A stretch of 60,724 bases of DNA from an uncultured Pseudomonadota bacterium (GTDB lineage: Bacteria > Myxococcota_A > UBA796 > SXON01), in the NCBI GenBank assembly GCA_903921785.1, contig CAIXRH010000009.1, positions 1 to 60,724 of the forward strand. The letters run 5' to 3'. The notes under the pieces were generated by a model. It saw only the letters and a program-made list of their open reading frames with translations, did not search any database and was not told where the DNA came from. Of this stretch, positions 33,504 to 42,985 are shown one piece after another (position 1 is the stretch's first letter; the number at the start of each line of letters is the position of its first letter). The position numbers and the translations under genes are program-made.

Positions 33504-35942
33504 ATGAAGATCTACGTGCAGAGCGCCGCATGGTGTGCGGCCTCGCTCACCTTGGTCGCGTGCGCCTCCCGCCTCCCTCGGGATTGGGGGACGTACGATT
33601 CGCTGAAGGACCCGACCCCGCCGCCCCCCCTGCAATTGCGTGGTGTCGACGTCGCTCCCGAGGACTACAAGGCCCTCCTGGACATGGGCGAGGGCTGGTT
33701 CCGCCACGGCGCGTTCGGGAACGAGCGCACCGTGTCAGACGTGATGGGCGTGTTCGGCGGCAACGTCGATGTCCCGAAGGCCGGCGGCGGCACCGACTCC
33801 GTGCCCGTGCTCCCCATCTTCTTCGCCGCGATCGACGATCTCGACGGCGTGCAGGGCAACCTCTTCACCGGCAACGGCGGCCCTGAAGGCAAGGGCTACA
33901 CCTCCGACCTCGTGCTGAAGTTCCCTCCGGGCACCACGCTCTACGGCACCATCCCCGTGCCCGAACAGCTCCACACCGGCCTGGAGATCGACGCCGGCTC
34001 GGCCTTCCCCATCGGCGTGGACCCTGTGCGCGCTCCCCCGGAAGACGAAGGCAAGACCTGGATTCCCAAGCCAAGCGACCTTGGCTACGCCGGCGCCCCC
34101 GAGGGCCGCTACCGCCTCCGGCTCGCGTGCGCGGCCTGCCATTACTCGCTGGACATCGACAACGACGGCCACGCCGACATGCGCTCCACCGAGCGCACCA
34201 ACCCCACCCCCGGCGCCAAGTGGAAGCCGCAGGACGGGTGGGGCGTGGGCAACCAGGACATCTCCTTCGGCTGGCTCTTCGGGCTCGCCGCCAACCCGCT
34301 CCTCGGCACCCCGGTGCTCGCGGGCGTGGTCGGCGCTCCCGGCGCAGAGGACTCCCGCGAGTTCATCGACTGGGTGCTGGCGAACTACAAGACCGACCGG
34401 GTGGGGGTTCAGCGCGAGGTCGTGGCGGCGATGCTCGCCCAGCCGCGCGGCTTCGCCGACGTGACGACGGACGGGATCCTCAACCCGATGCAGATCCCCA
34501 CGCTGTACACCCGGAACAACTGGCCTTCGAACTCGGAAGGGGCCCAGTCCAACGACTCCGATCGCAACAACACGGTGTGGACCGGCGCGCTCGACTTCAC
34601 CGGGCTCATCGACCTGTGCGCCGAGCGCGGCTCGTCCACCGTGCTCCCCTGGGAGCCGACCACCGTCTTCAGCAACCTCAAGTGCGAAGACTTCGCCGAC
34701 CTGATGACTCGCTACTCGCCCGAGGTCACCACCGACCCGAGCAGCCAGCGCGCGCTCATGGACGACATCCTCGGCATCAGCGACGGCGTGCCCGGGCTCC
34801 TGAACCCCGAGGCGATGGTCGTCACCCAGACGCTCACGATCCCCAAGGAGATCGTGCAGAACCCCCACAACGCCGAACGCACCATCCAGCCGGCCGACCT
34901 CGGTGGCGACGCTGGCAAGCGCGGCGCCGGCATCGCCGCGCTCGGGATGCGCATCGCCGTGGAGCCGAAGGAGCGCGCAAAGCTCCAGCCCTACGCCGAC
35001 AAGTACAAGGTGGACGTGCGCGACATCATGAGCGCCTCCGTCTCGCTCGCCCTGGACTGGATGGACCCGCCCGCCAACAACACGCCGCTGCTCGCCGCGT
35101 CCACCGGCCTGGTGGAGAAGGGCCACACCGTCTTCCGCGAAGCCGGCTGCGAGGGCTGCCACCGCGGCCCCTTCGCCACCGACAACGTCATCCACAACCT
35201 CTCCGACGACCCCGCCAAGGAGTACGGCCTCCCCCGCGCGCCCACCACCGCCGGCTGGCGCGTGCTCGACCGGGGCGCAGGTCCCGCGATCGAGACCGAG
35301 CCGCAGCGCACCTGGAACACCCGCAACCTGCGCCGGCTGATCTCCCCGCCCTACGACCCGGCCACGGGCGTGACCACCCGCGCTGGCGGCCCGATCTCCG
35401 GCTTCTTGTCCGTACAGAACATCGGGTACAAGACCACCGCGCTGCGCTTCCTCTGGGCGTCCGCGCCGTACCTGCACGACGGCGGCGTCGCCATCGGCCT
35501 CGACCCCGCGGGGGCGCCCGAGGGCACCGATCTGAAGGCGCTGCTGGGCCGCGCCAGCAGCGGCACCGGGCTGGTCTACGGCACCGGAAAGCTGCTCACG
35601 ATGGCGGAGGGCTCGGCCGACCTCAACCCCCGGGCGAACGCCGCCCTCTCCCTGCAGGCCCTGGTGCTTCGCAGCGAGCGGGAGAAGGTGGTGGAGGCCA
35701 ACGCGCGCCCCGAGTACACGGTGTGGAAGGGCGCCACCAAGAACGTGGTCGACGGCGGTCCGCCCGCCACGACGATCTCGGCGGCCTCCATCGGGATCGC
35801 CGGGTACGGGCACGACTTCTACCTTGAAGGAGAGGCCGTCGGCGGGGACCGTGTCACCGCCCTCGTGGCCTACCTCCTCGCGCTCGACGACTGCCCCCGG
35901 GACCTCCCGGGTGCTGCGTCCAGCCTCCCCTGCACCCCCTGA
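33504..35942 (+). CDS. Di-haem cytochrome c lipoprotein, peroxidase/RoxA-like
   Basis: The 812-residue lipoprotein has signal MKIYVQSAAWCAASLTLVAC (lipobox LVAC). Two c-type haem sites are CAACH at about residue 211 and CEGCH at about 549. ASAPYLHDGGVAIG near residue 660 matches the YLHDG loop seen in cytochrome c peroxidase, MauG and RoxA-like proteins. It is anchored in the periplasm or outer membrane and probably handles peroxide or an organic substrate. Its length is well above that of classic peroxidases. It is followed after 16 bp by an outer-membrane protein gene. Confidence 0.85.
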   Translation: MKIYVQSAAWCAASLTLVACASRLPRDWGTYDSLKDPTPPPPLQLRGVDVAPEDYKALLDMGEGWFRHGAFGNERTVSDVMGVFGGNVDVPKAGGGTDSVPVLPIFFAAIDDLDGVQGNLFTGNGGPEGKGYTSDLVLKFPPGTTLYGTIPVPEQLHTGLEIDAGSAFPIGVDPVRAPPEDEGKTWIPKPSDLGYAGAPEGRYRLRLACAACHYSLDIDNDGHADMRSTERTNPTPGAKWKPQDGWGVGNQDISFGWLFGLAANPLLGTPVLAGVVGAPGAEDSREFIDWVLANYKTDRVGVQREVVAAMLAQPRGFADVTTDGILNPMQIPTLYTRNNWPSNSEGAQSNDSDRNNTVWTGALDFTGLIDLCAERGSSTVLPWEPTTVFSNLKCEDFADLMTRYSPEVTTDPSSQRALMDDILGISDGVPGLLNPEAMVVTQTLTIPKEIVQNPHNAERTIQPADLGGDAGKRGAGIAALGMRIAVEPKERAKLQPYADKYKVDVRDIMSASVSLALDWMDPPANNTPLLAASTGLVEKGHTVFREAGCEGCHRGPFATDNVIHNLSDDPAKEYGLPRAPTTAGWRVLDRGAGPAIETEPQRTWNTRNLRRLISPPYDPATGVTTRAGGPISGFLSVQNIGYKTTALRFLWASAPYLHDGGVAIGLDPAGAPEGTDLKALLGRASSGTGLVYGTGKLLTMAEGSADLNPRANAALSLQALVLRSEREKVVEANARPEYTVWKGATKNVVDGGPPATTISAASIGIAGYGHDFYLEGEAVGGDRVTALVAYLLALDDCPRDLPGAASSLPCTP

Positions 35943-35958
35943 TCCGGCCGGAGTGACC

Positions 35959-36615
35959 ATGTCCCGCTCTCTTCTCCTGCTCGCGGCCACGCTCCTTCCC
36001 GGCGCCGCCTTCGCCCAATCCGCCCCCAAGCTCCCGGCCCACGGCTGGGTGCGCGCCGACTTCGACGTCAGCTCGGTCACCCCCAAACTCACGCTCGGGG
36101 GCGCGTTCGCGCTCTCGCGGGTCACCGCGATGACGCTCGAGGGCACCGCCACCGACACCGCCGCCACCGTCGCGGTGGGCGCCTCGGTGGAGATCGGCGC
36201 CCTCTACCTCGATTTCGGCGTCGGTCCCGAGATCGGCTACACCGGCGGGATGGGCGTCGGCGGCGACGCACGGGCGGTGGTGGAGATCCCCCCCCTCCCC
36301 ATCTACTGGGAGGGCAACTTCCGCCCGACCTTCCGGAGCCCCTTCGGCGGCGCCGATGACTGGACCGACCGCAACCTGCTCTTGTGGACGTTCGGGAAGG
36401 CCATTGCCGCCGGCTACGAGCACGACGGCCTCCACGCGATCACGGCCGGCACCGCGGCCTACGATCGCCACGGCGTCGCCGCGAACATCCGCCTCTGCAA
36501 GCCCGCCATCCTCGGGCTCTTCGTCGGCTACGAGGCCGACGCCAACGCCCGCTCCCGGGTGGAGGTCGGGCCGGACTGGCTGGCTGCGCAGGCGACGCTG
36601 ACGTTCGCGTTCTAG
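35959..36615 (+). CDS. Secreted outer-membrane-barrel-like protein
   Basis: The 218-residue protein has signal MSRSLLLLAATLLPGAAFA. The mature protein alternates hydrophobic residues in strand-like blocks (TLGGAFALSRVTAMTLEG, AVGASVEIGALYLDFGVG) and ends in Phe (TLTFAF), typical of an outer-membrane beta-barrel. It lies 16 bp after the cytochrome gene, so the two are probably cotranscribed. Function unknown. The TAG stop begins a heptad repeat array. Confidence 0.7.
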   Translation: MSRSLLLLAATLLPGAAFAQSAPKLPAHGWVRADFDVSSVTPKLTLGGAFALSRVTAMTLEGTATDTAATVAVGASVEIGALYLDFGVGPEIGYTGGMGVGGDARAVVEIPPLPIYWEGNFRPTFRSPFGGADDWTDRNLLLWTFGKAIAAGYEHDGLHAITAGTAAYDRHGVAANIRLCKPAILGLFVGYEADANARSRVEVGPDWLAAQATLTFAF

Positions 36616-36652
36616 GCTTTAGACGTCAGGCTTTAGGCTTCAGGTCCGAGGT
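36611..36652 (+). repeat. Heptad array NNNAGRY beginning at a stop codon
   Basis: Six heptads in a row: TCTAGGC, TTTAGAC, GTCAGGC, TTTAGGC, TTCAGGT, CCGAGGT. The stop codon TAG of the barrel gene is bases 3-5 of the first heptad, the same register as the array at 27234-27268. The rest of the 213-bp gap to 36828 is GC-rich with no gene seen. Confidence 0.65.
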
Positions 36653-36828
36653 GGCCGGGCGGCGGGGGTGCGCGGGGGGGAGGCCGTGCCCAGGGCGAGG
36701 GTCAGGGGGGCGCCATACACCGTGGGTGCCCGCACCACCCGGGTCAGGCGCAACGACCGTCAGCGCTCCGCGTCGGGGCGCCTCCGCCGGGGCGACCGGG
36801 CCGGGATGGACGCCGAAAAACCATCTCG

Positions 36829-38079
36829 TCAGTACAGCTCGTCGCCCGAGTACACCCGCAATGCGCAGCCCGTCTCGCTGCTGCCGGGCGTGCCCACCAG
36901 CAGGTCCGGGACGCCGTCCCCGTCGACATCCCCTGCATTGGCGACGAGGCGCTCCCAGGGTCGTTCTTCTCGGTTGGGGGAGCCTTCCTCCGGTACGAAG
37001 ACGGCGGAAGGGGCGTCGCCCAGGCCCCCTCCCGCATCCACGTAGACGGAAAGCGCGATGTCGGTGGAGATGCCTGTGGCCACGACGACCACGCCGCGCC
37101 CAGGCAGCTCCAGGCCGGCGACCGACGCCGCGAACTCGTCGTTGGACGCCTCGGGGTCCCCGATGAGCTCCGGCGCTTCGACGAGGCCGTCTGGACTCCC
37201 ATGCAGGAGCCAGACAACCCCTTCCGTGCCCCCGAGCGCGATGTCGTCCGTCCCGTCGCCGTCCACATCGCCGACGGACACCAGGCCGGAAGGAAGCCCA
37301 TCGAACTCGCCGGCCGGAAGCTCCACGGGCACCGACGCGAGGCCTTCGGCACTCCCGGGGTAGACCTCCCCCAAAACCGAATCGGATGGAACCCCGACGA
37401 CCACCAGATCGGAGAACCCATCGCCATCCACGTCGGCCACGGCCACCGACGCCTCAAACGCGCGGACGGTGTTGCTCTGAACCTCGGGGATCGTCGAGCG
37501 AACCGGCCCGCCCCCGGAGCCTGTGTAGACGGCGATGGAGGTCCACCAGTCGCCCCAGGTCAACTCCACCAGGTCCGAGCGCCCATCCCCGTCAAGGTCG
37601 CCGGAGAGCATCTCGTCGGCCCACGTGTCGCCGAACGCCGCGTAGGGCAGCGGCCCGTCTGCCGCCCCCCGCCGCCAGGTGTTGCCCGCCGCCAGATCGT
37701 CGAACCCGTCCCCGTCGACGTCGCCGACGCCGACGCCGAGGTGCGCGCTGGGGAGGCCATCGGCGTCGATCACCGAGTCTCCCATCTCAAACGCCGTGAG
37801 CCCGTCCGGCCCCCCGAAGTAGAGCACCTCTTCGGTCGCCACGCTGTCGCGGCCCTTGGCCAGCTGGGCGGTGATGTCGGCGTAGCCGTCGCCGTTGACG
37901 TCCCCCGCCGCCGCTACGTGCACCACGCGAGCAGGAGCCGGAAGGGACACCGACCACATCGGGCTGAGCTCGTGGGTGCACCCCCCGAGCACGAGGAGCC
38001 CGACCACGGGCAGCTCCGCCCCGCGCCGCGCCACCCGACCCAGCATGAGCCCCGATGGGACCGGACCGATTGACCGCAT
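36829..38079 (-). CDS. FG-GAP/VCBS-repeat lipoprotein
   Basis: The 416-residue protein is predicted exported, with a lipobox GLLVLGGC at about residue 34; AGGAG lies 6 bases before the ATG. At least six Ca-binding-like repeats are visible: GDVNGDGYADI, GDVDGDGFDDL, GDLDGDGRSDL, ADVDGDGFSDL, GDVDGDGTDDI, GDVDGDGVPDL. They form a seven-bladed-propeller-like integrin-alpha fold. It is probably a surface-exposed binding protein. The upstream in-frame ATG region is not credible because it is Arg-rich. Confidence 0.85.
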   Translation of the reverse strand: MRSIGPVPSGLMLGRVARRGAELPVVGLLVLGGCTHELSPMWSVSLPAPARVVHVAAAGDVNGDGYADITAQLAKGRDSVATEEVLYFGGPDGLTAFEMGDSVIDADGLPSAHLGVGVGDVDGDGFDDLAAGNTWRRGAADGPLPYAAFGDTWADEMLSGDLDGDGRSDLVELTWGDWWTSIAVYTGSGGGPVRSTIPEVQSNTVRAFEASVAVADVDGDGFSDLVVVGVPSDSVLGEVYPGSAEGLASVPVELPAGEFDGLPSGLVSVGDVDGDGTDDIALGGTEGVVWLLHGSPDGLVEAPELIGDPEASNDEFAASVAGLELPGRGVVVVATGISTDIALSVYVDAGGGLGDAPSAVFVPEEGSPNREERPWERLVANAGDVDGDGVPDLLVGTPGSSETGCALRVYSGDELY

Positions 38080-38173
38080 GGACGGCTCCTGCGCCCTGCC
38101 TATCTTCGGTGCGCATCGCCCGCACCGGGTGACCACAACCGCCCACCGACGTCCGTCTCGGCTCGCGACGATG

Positions 38174-38215
38174 GAGGAGGGCCGGGAGGTGGAACCCCCT
38201 TCCCTCGCCCTCCTC
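38174..38215 (-). terminator. Terminator-like hairpin at the end of the envelope operon
   Basis: GAGGAGGGC (38174-38182) and GCCCTCCTC (38207-38215) pair perfectly, with an extended inner stem of GGGAGGTGG against CCCCCTTCCC. The proximal arm overlaps the stop codon of ispA. No T-run is present. Confidence 0.55.
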
Positions 38216-39029
38216 AAACCGTCCGTTCGACCGTGAACCGCGCCAGCGCCACCAGCACGTGCGGGTTCGGCAGCTCCTGGGCTGCCGTGATCGCGTCCAC
38301 CGCGAGGCGGTGCGCTTCGGCGCGCGTGGCCTCGAGCCCGAGGAGCCGCACGTAGGACGGCGGGCCGCCCTCGCCCGCGTCCTGATCCGCGTCGAGCACG
38401 TCGTCCGCCACCTGGAACGCGAGACCGACCGCCGCGCCGTAGCGGGTGAGCGCGACGAGCTGGTCGGCGTCCGCGCCGCCGCAGAAGCCGCCCATCCGGC
38501 ACGCGGCCCGGATCAGCGCGCCGGTCTTGAGCTCGTGGAGGTGCACCAGCTCGTCCAGCGAACGGACCTGCGCTTTGATGTCGAGGTACTGGCCGCCCAC
38601 CATCCCCGCAGGGCCGGCCGCACGCGCGAGCTCCTTCACCAGCGCCGACGAGTCCGCCACGCGCTCGAACGCGGCGGTGAGCAGGCCGTCGCCGACCAGG
38701 ATCGCGGTCGCGTCGCCGTAGACCACGTGCACCGTGGGCCGGCCACGACGCTCGTCGTCATCGTCCATCGCCGGCAGGTCGTCGTGCACCAGCGAGTAGG
38801 TGTGGATCATCTCCAGGGCAATCGCCGCGTCCAACGCGGCCTCCGCCGAACCACCCACCGACTCGGCTGCGGCGAGCGCCAGGAGCGGGCGGATGCGCTT
38901 GCCGCCAGTGCGCAACGGGTAGAGCAGCGCCTCACGGAAGGGCCCGGTCACCTCCGGCATCACCCGGGCGAGCTCGGCTTCGATCCGGGCGACGTGCGGG
39001 GCGGTCCACCCGGCGAGTTCGGCGTTCAT
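38214..39029 (-). CDS. ispA: Farnesyl-diphosphate synthase-type prenyltransferase
   Basis: The 271-residue polyprenyl synthase has the first Asp-rich motif HDDLPAMDDDD (Asp83, Asp84, Asp89), KRIRP for diphosphate binding, and the second motif FQVADDVLD. It condenses isopentenyl diphosphate with allylic diphosphates to C15 (or C20) in the cytoplasm, feeding undecaprenyl and quinone synthesis. It is slightly shorter than usual at the N-terminus. The ATG overlaps the stop of the upstream lipoprotein gene, the last step of a five-gene envelope operon. Confidence 0.9.
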   Translation of the reverse strand: MNAELAGWTAPHVARIEAELARVMPEVTGPFREALLYPLRTGGKRIRPLLALAAAESVGGSAEAALDAAIALEMIHTYSLVHDDLPAMDDDDERRGRPTVHVVYGDATAILVGDGLLTAAFERVADSSALVKELARAAGPAGMVGGQYLDIKAQVRSLDELVHLHELKTGALIRAACRMGGFCGGADADQLVALTRYGAAVGLAFQVADDVLDADQDAGEGGPPSYVRLLGLEATRAEAHRLAVDAITAAQELPNPHVLVALARFTVERTV

Positions 39030-39724
39030 GGGGTGAGCTCCTTCTGCACGATGGCGAGGTTCTGGGCCACGTCGGCGGCGTAGCGGTTCTGGGGGAAACG
39101 TTCGTTGATCGCGGCGAGGCGCGTCGCGACCGCCTGGAGCGCCGCGGACCGGTCCGCGCCAGCCGGGAGCGCCCGTGCCGCGAGGAAGGCGGCGCCGGCG
39201 GCCTCGCGCTCGTCGTGTGCCCACGCGTCCGCGGCGGCGGCGCGCAGCTCGGCGGCGCCCGGGAGGTTGGGGTTCGCGGCGAGCGCGGCGTCCACCACCG
39301 CGACGGCGTCGAGCGGCTTGCCGGCAGACAGCGCCGCGCGGGCGGGCGCGAGCGCATCCACCGGCTCGGGCACCACCTCTTCGGTGACCGTGTCGAACGC
39401 GCTGGCCATCTCCATCGGGCTCTCGGCCATGGTGAACGGCCGGCTGCGCTCCTCGATCGCCAGGACCCGCCCGGCGTACCGGAGCACCGCCTCTTGCGCC
39501 GCCGGGCTGCCCACCTGCACGCTCAGCAACAGCTCCCGCAGCTCCACGAGGCGGTCCCGCGTGTCCGTCTCGGTCGTGGAGGCGAGCGCGCTGTCCACCC
39601 GCTTCAGGAGCGGCGCAAGGTCCACCGAGAGGGTGGCCACGGGCTCCGGGGGCACCGGCGACACCACGAGCGGCTTCTGGTAGGGGACCACCGCGCAGGC
39701 CACGAGCAGCAGGAGGAACGGCAC
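39026..39724 (-). CDS. Lipoprotein with helical repeats
   Basis: This 232-residue protein starts from a GTG; MPFLLLLVAC gives a lipobox but no positive charge. The N-terminal part is Pro/Val-rich, followed by helices and a TPR-like C-terminal region (LSAGKPLDAVAVVDAALAAN, PQNRYAADVAQNLAIVQKEL). It lies 9 bp after the penicillin-binding protein stop and overlaps ispA by 4 bp. A role as an envelope partner of the synthase is plausible but unproven. Confidence 0.7.
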   Translation of the reverse strand: MPFLLLLVACAVVPYQKPLVVSPVPPEPVATLSVDLAPLLKRVDSALASTTETDTRDRLVELRELLLSVQVGSPAAQEAVLRYAGRVLAIEERSRPFTMAESPMEMASAFDTVTEEVVPEPVDALAPARAALSAGKPLDAVAVVDAALAANPNLPGAAELRAAAADAWAHDEREAAGAAFLAARALPAGADRSAALQAVATRLAAINERFPQNRYAADVAQNLAIVQKELTP

Positions 39725-39733
39725 GGGCGCGCG

Positions 39734-42700
39734 TTATCCCGGCAACAGCAATCCCGGCTCCTCCGCGTCGTCCGCGGGCGGCGCGACGGGAGTTGCCGGG
39801 GCGGCGGCGGGGTCTACGCCCTCGTCGGGCTCAGGGGGGCCGAACTCGGCGTCATTGGGCAGGGCCACCGCGCCGCTGGGAGGCGCCTCGGCGGCGGGCT
39901 GCGCGGCCTCAGCCTGGAGCCCAAACGGGGCGAAAAGGCGCTCGGGAGGCTCGCCGGGCAGGCGCAGCGCGGTGAGCGGTTGGCCGTCGAACCCGAGGCC
40001 CTCCGGGCTGTCCACCCGCTGCAGTCCCTCGGGGAGCGCGTACTCCCCGGGGCCGCCGCTGCCGAGCAGTCCGGCCGTGGACATCCCCTGGATCGTCGCG
40101 ATCCACGCCGGCAACGCCCCGTTGGCCCCCTGCACCCGCAGCGACCCGCGCCGCATGGAGGTGTTGTCGTCGTAGCCCACGTAGGCCGCTACGGTGAACG
40201 CCTTGCCCCAGGTCGAACCGCCCGCGCGGATCGGCACGAACCCGATGAACGCCGCGTTGCGGTAGTCATTGGTGGTCCCGGTCTTCCCGGCAAGCGGCAC
40301 GCCCTCCAGGCCGGTCACCGAGGCCGCGCGCCGGCCCGTGCCGTGGAGCACGACGTTCCGGAGCACGTCCCCGACCATCGCGCCCGCCCGCGGGTCGACC
40401 TTGACCTCAGGCGTGCTGGAGAGGCGGTACAGCACGTTGCCGCCCGCGTCGCGGATCTCCTGGATGAGCGCCGTCGGCTCGGTCGACGGGGGCAGCTCGA
40501 AGGTGGAGCGGAGCCCGGTCACCGAGCCCTCCACGAAGCCCTGGCCCTGGAACGTGTACCGCGCGCCCGAGAGCATCCCCTGGTACGCGCCCGCCATCTG
40601 CATGAGCGTCGTGTCGGCGCCGCCGAGGGGGAGCGTGAGGTTCTCCGGGAGCCCGGCCTCGATGCCCAGCTCCTTGGCCATCTTGGTGAAGGTCCGCACG
40701 CCCACCAGCACCCGCCAGTCGGGGTGCAGGCGGAGCACCTCGGGATCGTAGGGGTCCTTCCCGGCGATCGCCGCGGCGTCCGCGTCCAACGCCGCGCGGA
40801 GGGCGCGGAGCGTCGAGAGGTGCAGGCGCGCGTCGACGAGCAGGTCGTCCTGCGCTTCCGGGGCGAGCGCGAGCTTCACGTCCGGCGAGGTCGCCACGGC
40901 GAGCGCCTCCGGCGGCAGCGGCACAAAGCCGGCCGGAGCGCGCCCACAGGCCAGCGCTTCCGTGACCGGGTCCCAGGTCAGCGACGCGAGCTGCCCATCC
41001 AGGCACCGGGTGGCCGTCGCTTCCATCGAGAGCAGCGTGTCCTCCAGCGCGATGAGCCGCGCTTCCCGCTCGGCCGACGCCGCGGTGCGCGCCACGCGGG
41101 CCCGCTCCGCCGTCGCCCCGTACCCGTAGAGCAGCGACCGAGCCGGCAGCGCGTCCTCCGGATGACGGCTGGCGCCGAGCCCGGCGACGACCTCCCCGCG
41201 GGCACGGGTGAACGCGTACTCTTCGAAACGTTCCGGCGAGCTGCGGATCACCGCTTCGTCCCGCATCCGGGTGGCGAAGTCAGCGGGCGCCTCGCCAGCG
41301 CGGGGAGCGAGGTCCACCTGGGCGGCGAGGGCATCGAGTTGGGCGTCGCTCAGGCGGTCCACCAGGTGGTAGAGCAGCCAGACGCTCGCGAGGTTCTCGG
41401 ATCGGGTGCCGGTGGCCGTCATCGAGAGGTAGGCGTCCGAAGCGTGATCCGCGTGGGGGTAGTACCAGACGCCCCGGAACGGGAAGACGTTGCGGCGGTT
41501 GTCGAGCACGTCGGTCGGCAGCCAGCCGAGCTGTGTCGAGCTGAGGAACAGGAGCGGCTTCCAGGTGCTCCCGAACTGCCGGTCGGCGGTGGTCACCCGG
41601 TCGAGGTTGCGGTTGTCGTTCCCGCCGACGAGCGCCCGGATGAGCCCGTCTTCGAGCACCAGGAGCGCGCCCTGCAGGCGGGGACGCAGCTCCAGATCGC
41701 AGCCCTTCCCGTCCGGGCGCACGCTGCTGAGCACATACTTGCCCGCCGGCAACGCCGCGACGACCTCGGCGTCCTTGGCGCCGACCGCCTTGGCCACGCG
41801 CGTGATCCCGGCAGCGTCCACCGCGCAGCTCCGCCCCCCCACGTCCAGCGTGAGGCCGTCCCCCTCGGCGCCGGTCACCCGCGCAACGGAGAACGAACGA
41901 GGAACCAAGGGCTGATTCGGGGACGCCTCCACGGTCGTGTCGTCGGCGAGGCGGAGCGCCGTGGCGCCCGGGCGTTCGAGGTCGCCGCCGAGCTCGGTGA
42001 GGTGGTGCCACAGGCCGTAGGTGGCCGCGGCCTCCGCGTCCTTGTCGACCGTGGTCACGATCTGCAGGCCGGCGGTGCTGGGGTTGTCGATTCCAGCCTG
42101 CTCGAAGAGCGCGATGAACTCCGGTTCTTCGAGGCGGTGTTGCACCTCGTCGAGCACGACGCTGCGATCGTACCGGAAGCTGCCGCGGCGGAACTCCAGG
42201 GGCTCCGCAGCCAGCTCGACCCGGCGCCCCTCGCTGAGGTAGCCGAGCTCCGCCATCCGACGGAGCACGTAGCCGGTACGATCCTCCGCCTTCTTCCTTG
42301 CCTCTTCGCGCCGCTCCTCCGTCTGGCCGATGAACGGGTTGTAGCGGCTGGGCGCCTTCACCATCCCCGCGATGAACGCGCACTCCTTGGTGGTCAGCGC
42401 CTCCGGGGACTTGTCGAAGAAGTACCGGGCGGCGATCCCGATGCCCCGGCCGTTGGCGCTCACGTGGAATTGGTTGGCGTAGAACTCGAGGATGTCCTTC
42501 TTCGAGAAGTGGGCTTCGAGCCGCAGCGCGTCTACCAGCTCCACCGCCTTGCTCTTCATCGAGCGGTCCGGGCGGTAGAACAGGTTCTTGGCGGTCTGCT
42601 GGGTGAGCGTGGAGCCCCCGGCCACCACGGCGCCGGCCTTCACGTTCTGCACCACCGCGCGGAGGAGGTGCTTGGGGTCCACGCCGTGGTGGGTGAAGAA

Positions 42701-42985
42701 GTTCCCGTCTTCTGCGGCCACGATCGCGTGCACCCAGTCTTCCGGGAGCCGGTCGTAGGGCACGTAGCTCCGGTGCTCCTGGTCGAAGAAGACCCCCATC
42801 GGGGTCACGCCGTCGCGGTAGTAGACCGGCGATTCCTGCGCGATGATCGCCAACACCGCCTCTCGGGTGAACCCGGGGCCCGGGTCGTCCACGACGTAGC
42901 GCTGGTAACCCCACGCCCCGACGCCGAGACCCACGAAGATCACCACCGCGAGCACCTGCGCGGACCGACGAAGGAACCGTTTCAT
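39734..42985 (-). CDS. Class A penicillin-binding protein, unusually long
   Basis: The 1083-residue bifunctional murein synthase has one N-terminal membrane helix (about 10-27), a GT51 domain with Glu92 in AAEDGNFFTHHG and GGSTLTQQTAKNLF, and a transpeptidase with STWK (Ser473), SEN and KTG (Lys901). The SxxK-to-KTG distance is about 428 residues, much longer than usual, with extra helical and Ala-rich sequence after SEN. A Pro/Ala/Glu-rich C-terminal tail follows. It acts in the periplasm on lipid II. Its start overlaps the GT4 stop (ATGA). Confidence 0.93.
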   Translation of the reverse strand: MKRFLRRSAQVLAVVIFVGLGVGAWGYQRYVVDDPGPGFTREAVLAIIAQESPVYYRDGVTPMGVFFDQEHRSYVPYDRLPEDWVHAIVAAEDGNFFTHHGVDPKHLLRAVVQNVKAGAVVAGGSTLTQQTAKNLFYRPDRSMKSKAVELVDALRLEAHFSKKDILEFYANQFHVSANGRGIGIAARYFFDKSPEALTTKECAFIAGMVKAPSRYNPFIGQTEERREEARKKAEDRTGYVLRRMAELGYLSEGRRVELAAEPLEFRRGSFRYDRSVVLDEVQHRLEEPEFIALFEQAGIDNPSTAGLQIVTTVDKDAEAAATYGLWHHLTELGGDLERPGATALRLADDTTVEASPNQPLVPRSFSVARVTGAEGDGLTLDVGGRSCAVDAAGITRVAKAVGAKDAEVVAALPAGKYVLSSVRPDGKGCDLELRPRLQGALLVLEDGLIRALVGGNDNRNLDRVTTADRQFGSTWKPLLFLSSTQLGWLPTDVLDNRRNVFPFRGVWYYPHADHASDAYLSMTATGTRSENLASVWLLYHLVDRLSDAQLDALAAQVDLAPRAGEAPADFATRMRDEAVIRSSPERFEEYAFTRARGEVVAGLGASRHPEDALPARSLLYGYGATAERARVARTAASAEREARLIALEDTLLSMEATATRCLDGQLASLTWDPVTEALACGRAPAGFVPLPPEALAVATSPDVKLALAPEAQDDLLVDARLHLSTLRALRAALDADAAAIAGKDPYDPEVLRLHPDWRVLVGVRTFTKMAKELGIEAGLPENLTLPLGGADTTLMQMAGAYQGMLSGARYTFQGQGFVEGSVTGLRSTFELPPSTEPTALIQEIRDAGGNVLYRLSSTPEVKVDPRAGAMVGDVLRNVVLHGTGRRAASVTGLEGVPLAGKTGTTNDYRNAAFIGFVPIRAGGSTWGKAFTVAAYVGYDDNTSMRRGSLRVQGANGALPAWIATIQGMSTAGLLGSGGPGEYALPEGLQRVDSPEGLGFDGQPLTALRLPGEPPERLFAPFGLQAEAAQPAAEAPPSGAVALPNDAEFGPPEPDEGVDPAAAPATPVAPPADDAEEPGLLLPG

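Noticed and set aside
33735-36167. An 810-residue minus-strand frame opposite the cytochrome c gene
   Set aside because: The plus-strand protein has two CxxCH sites and a lipobox; the antisense frame has no recognisable domain.
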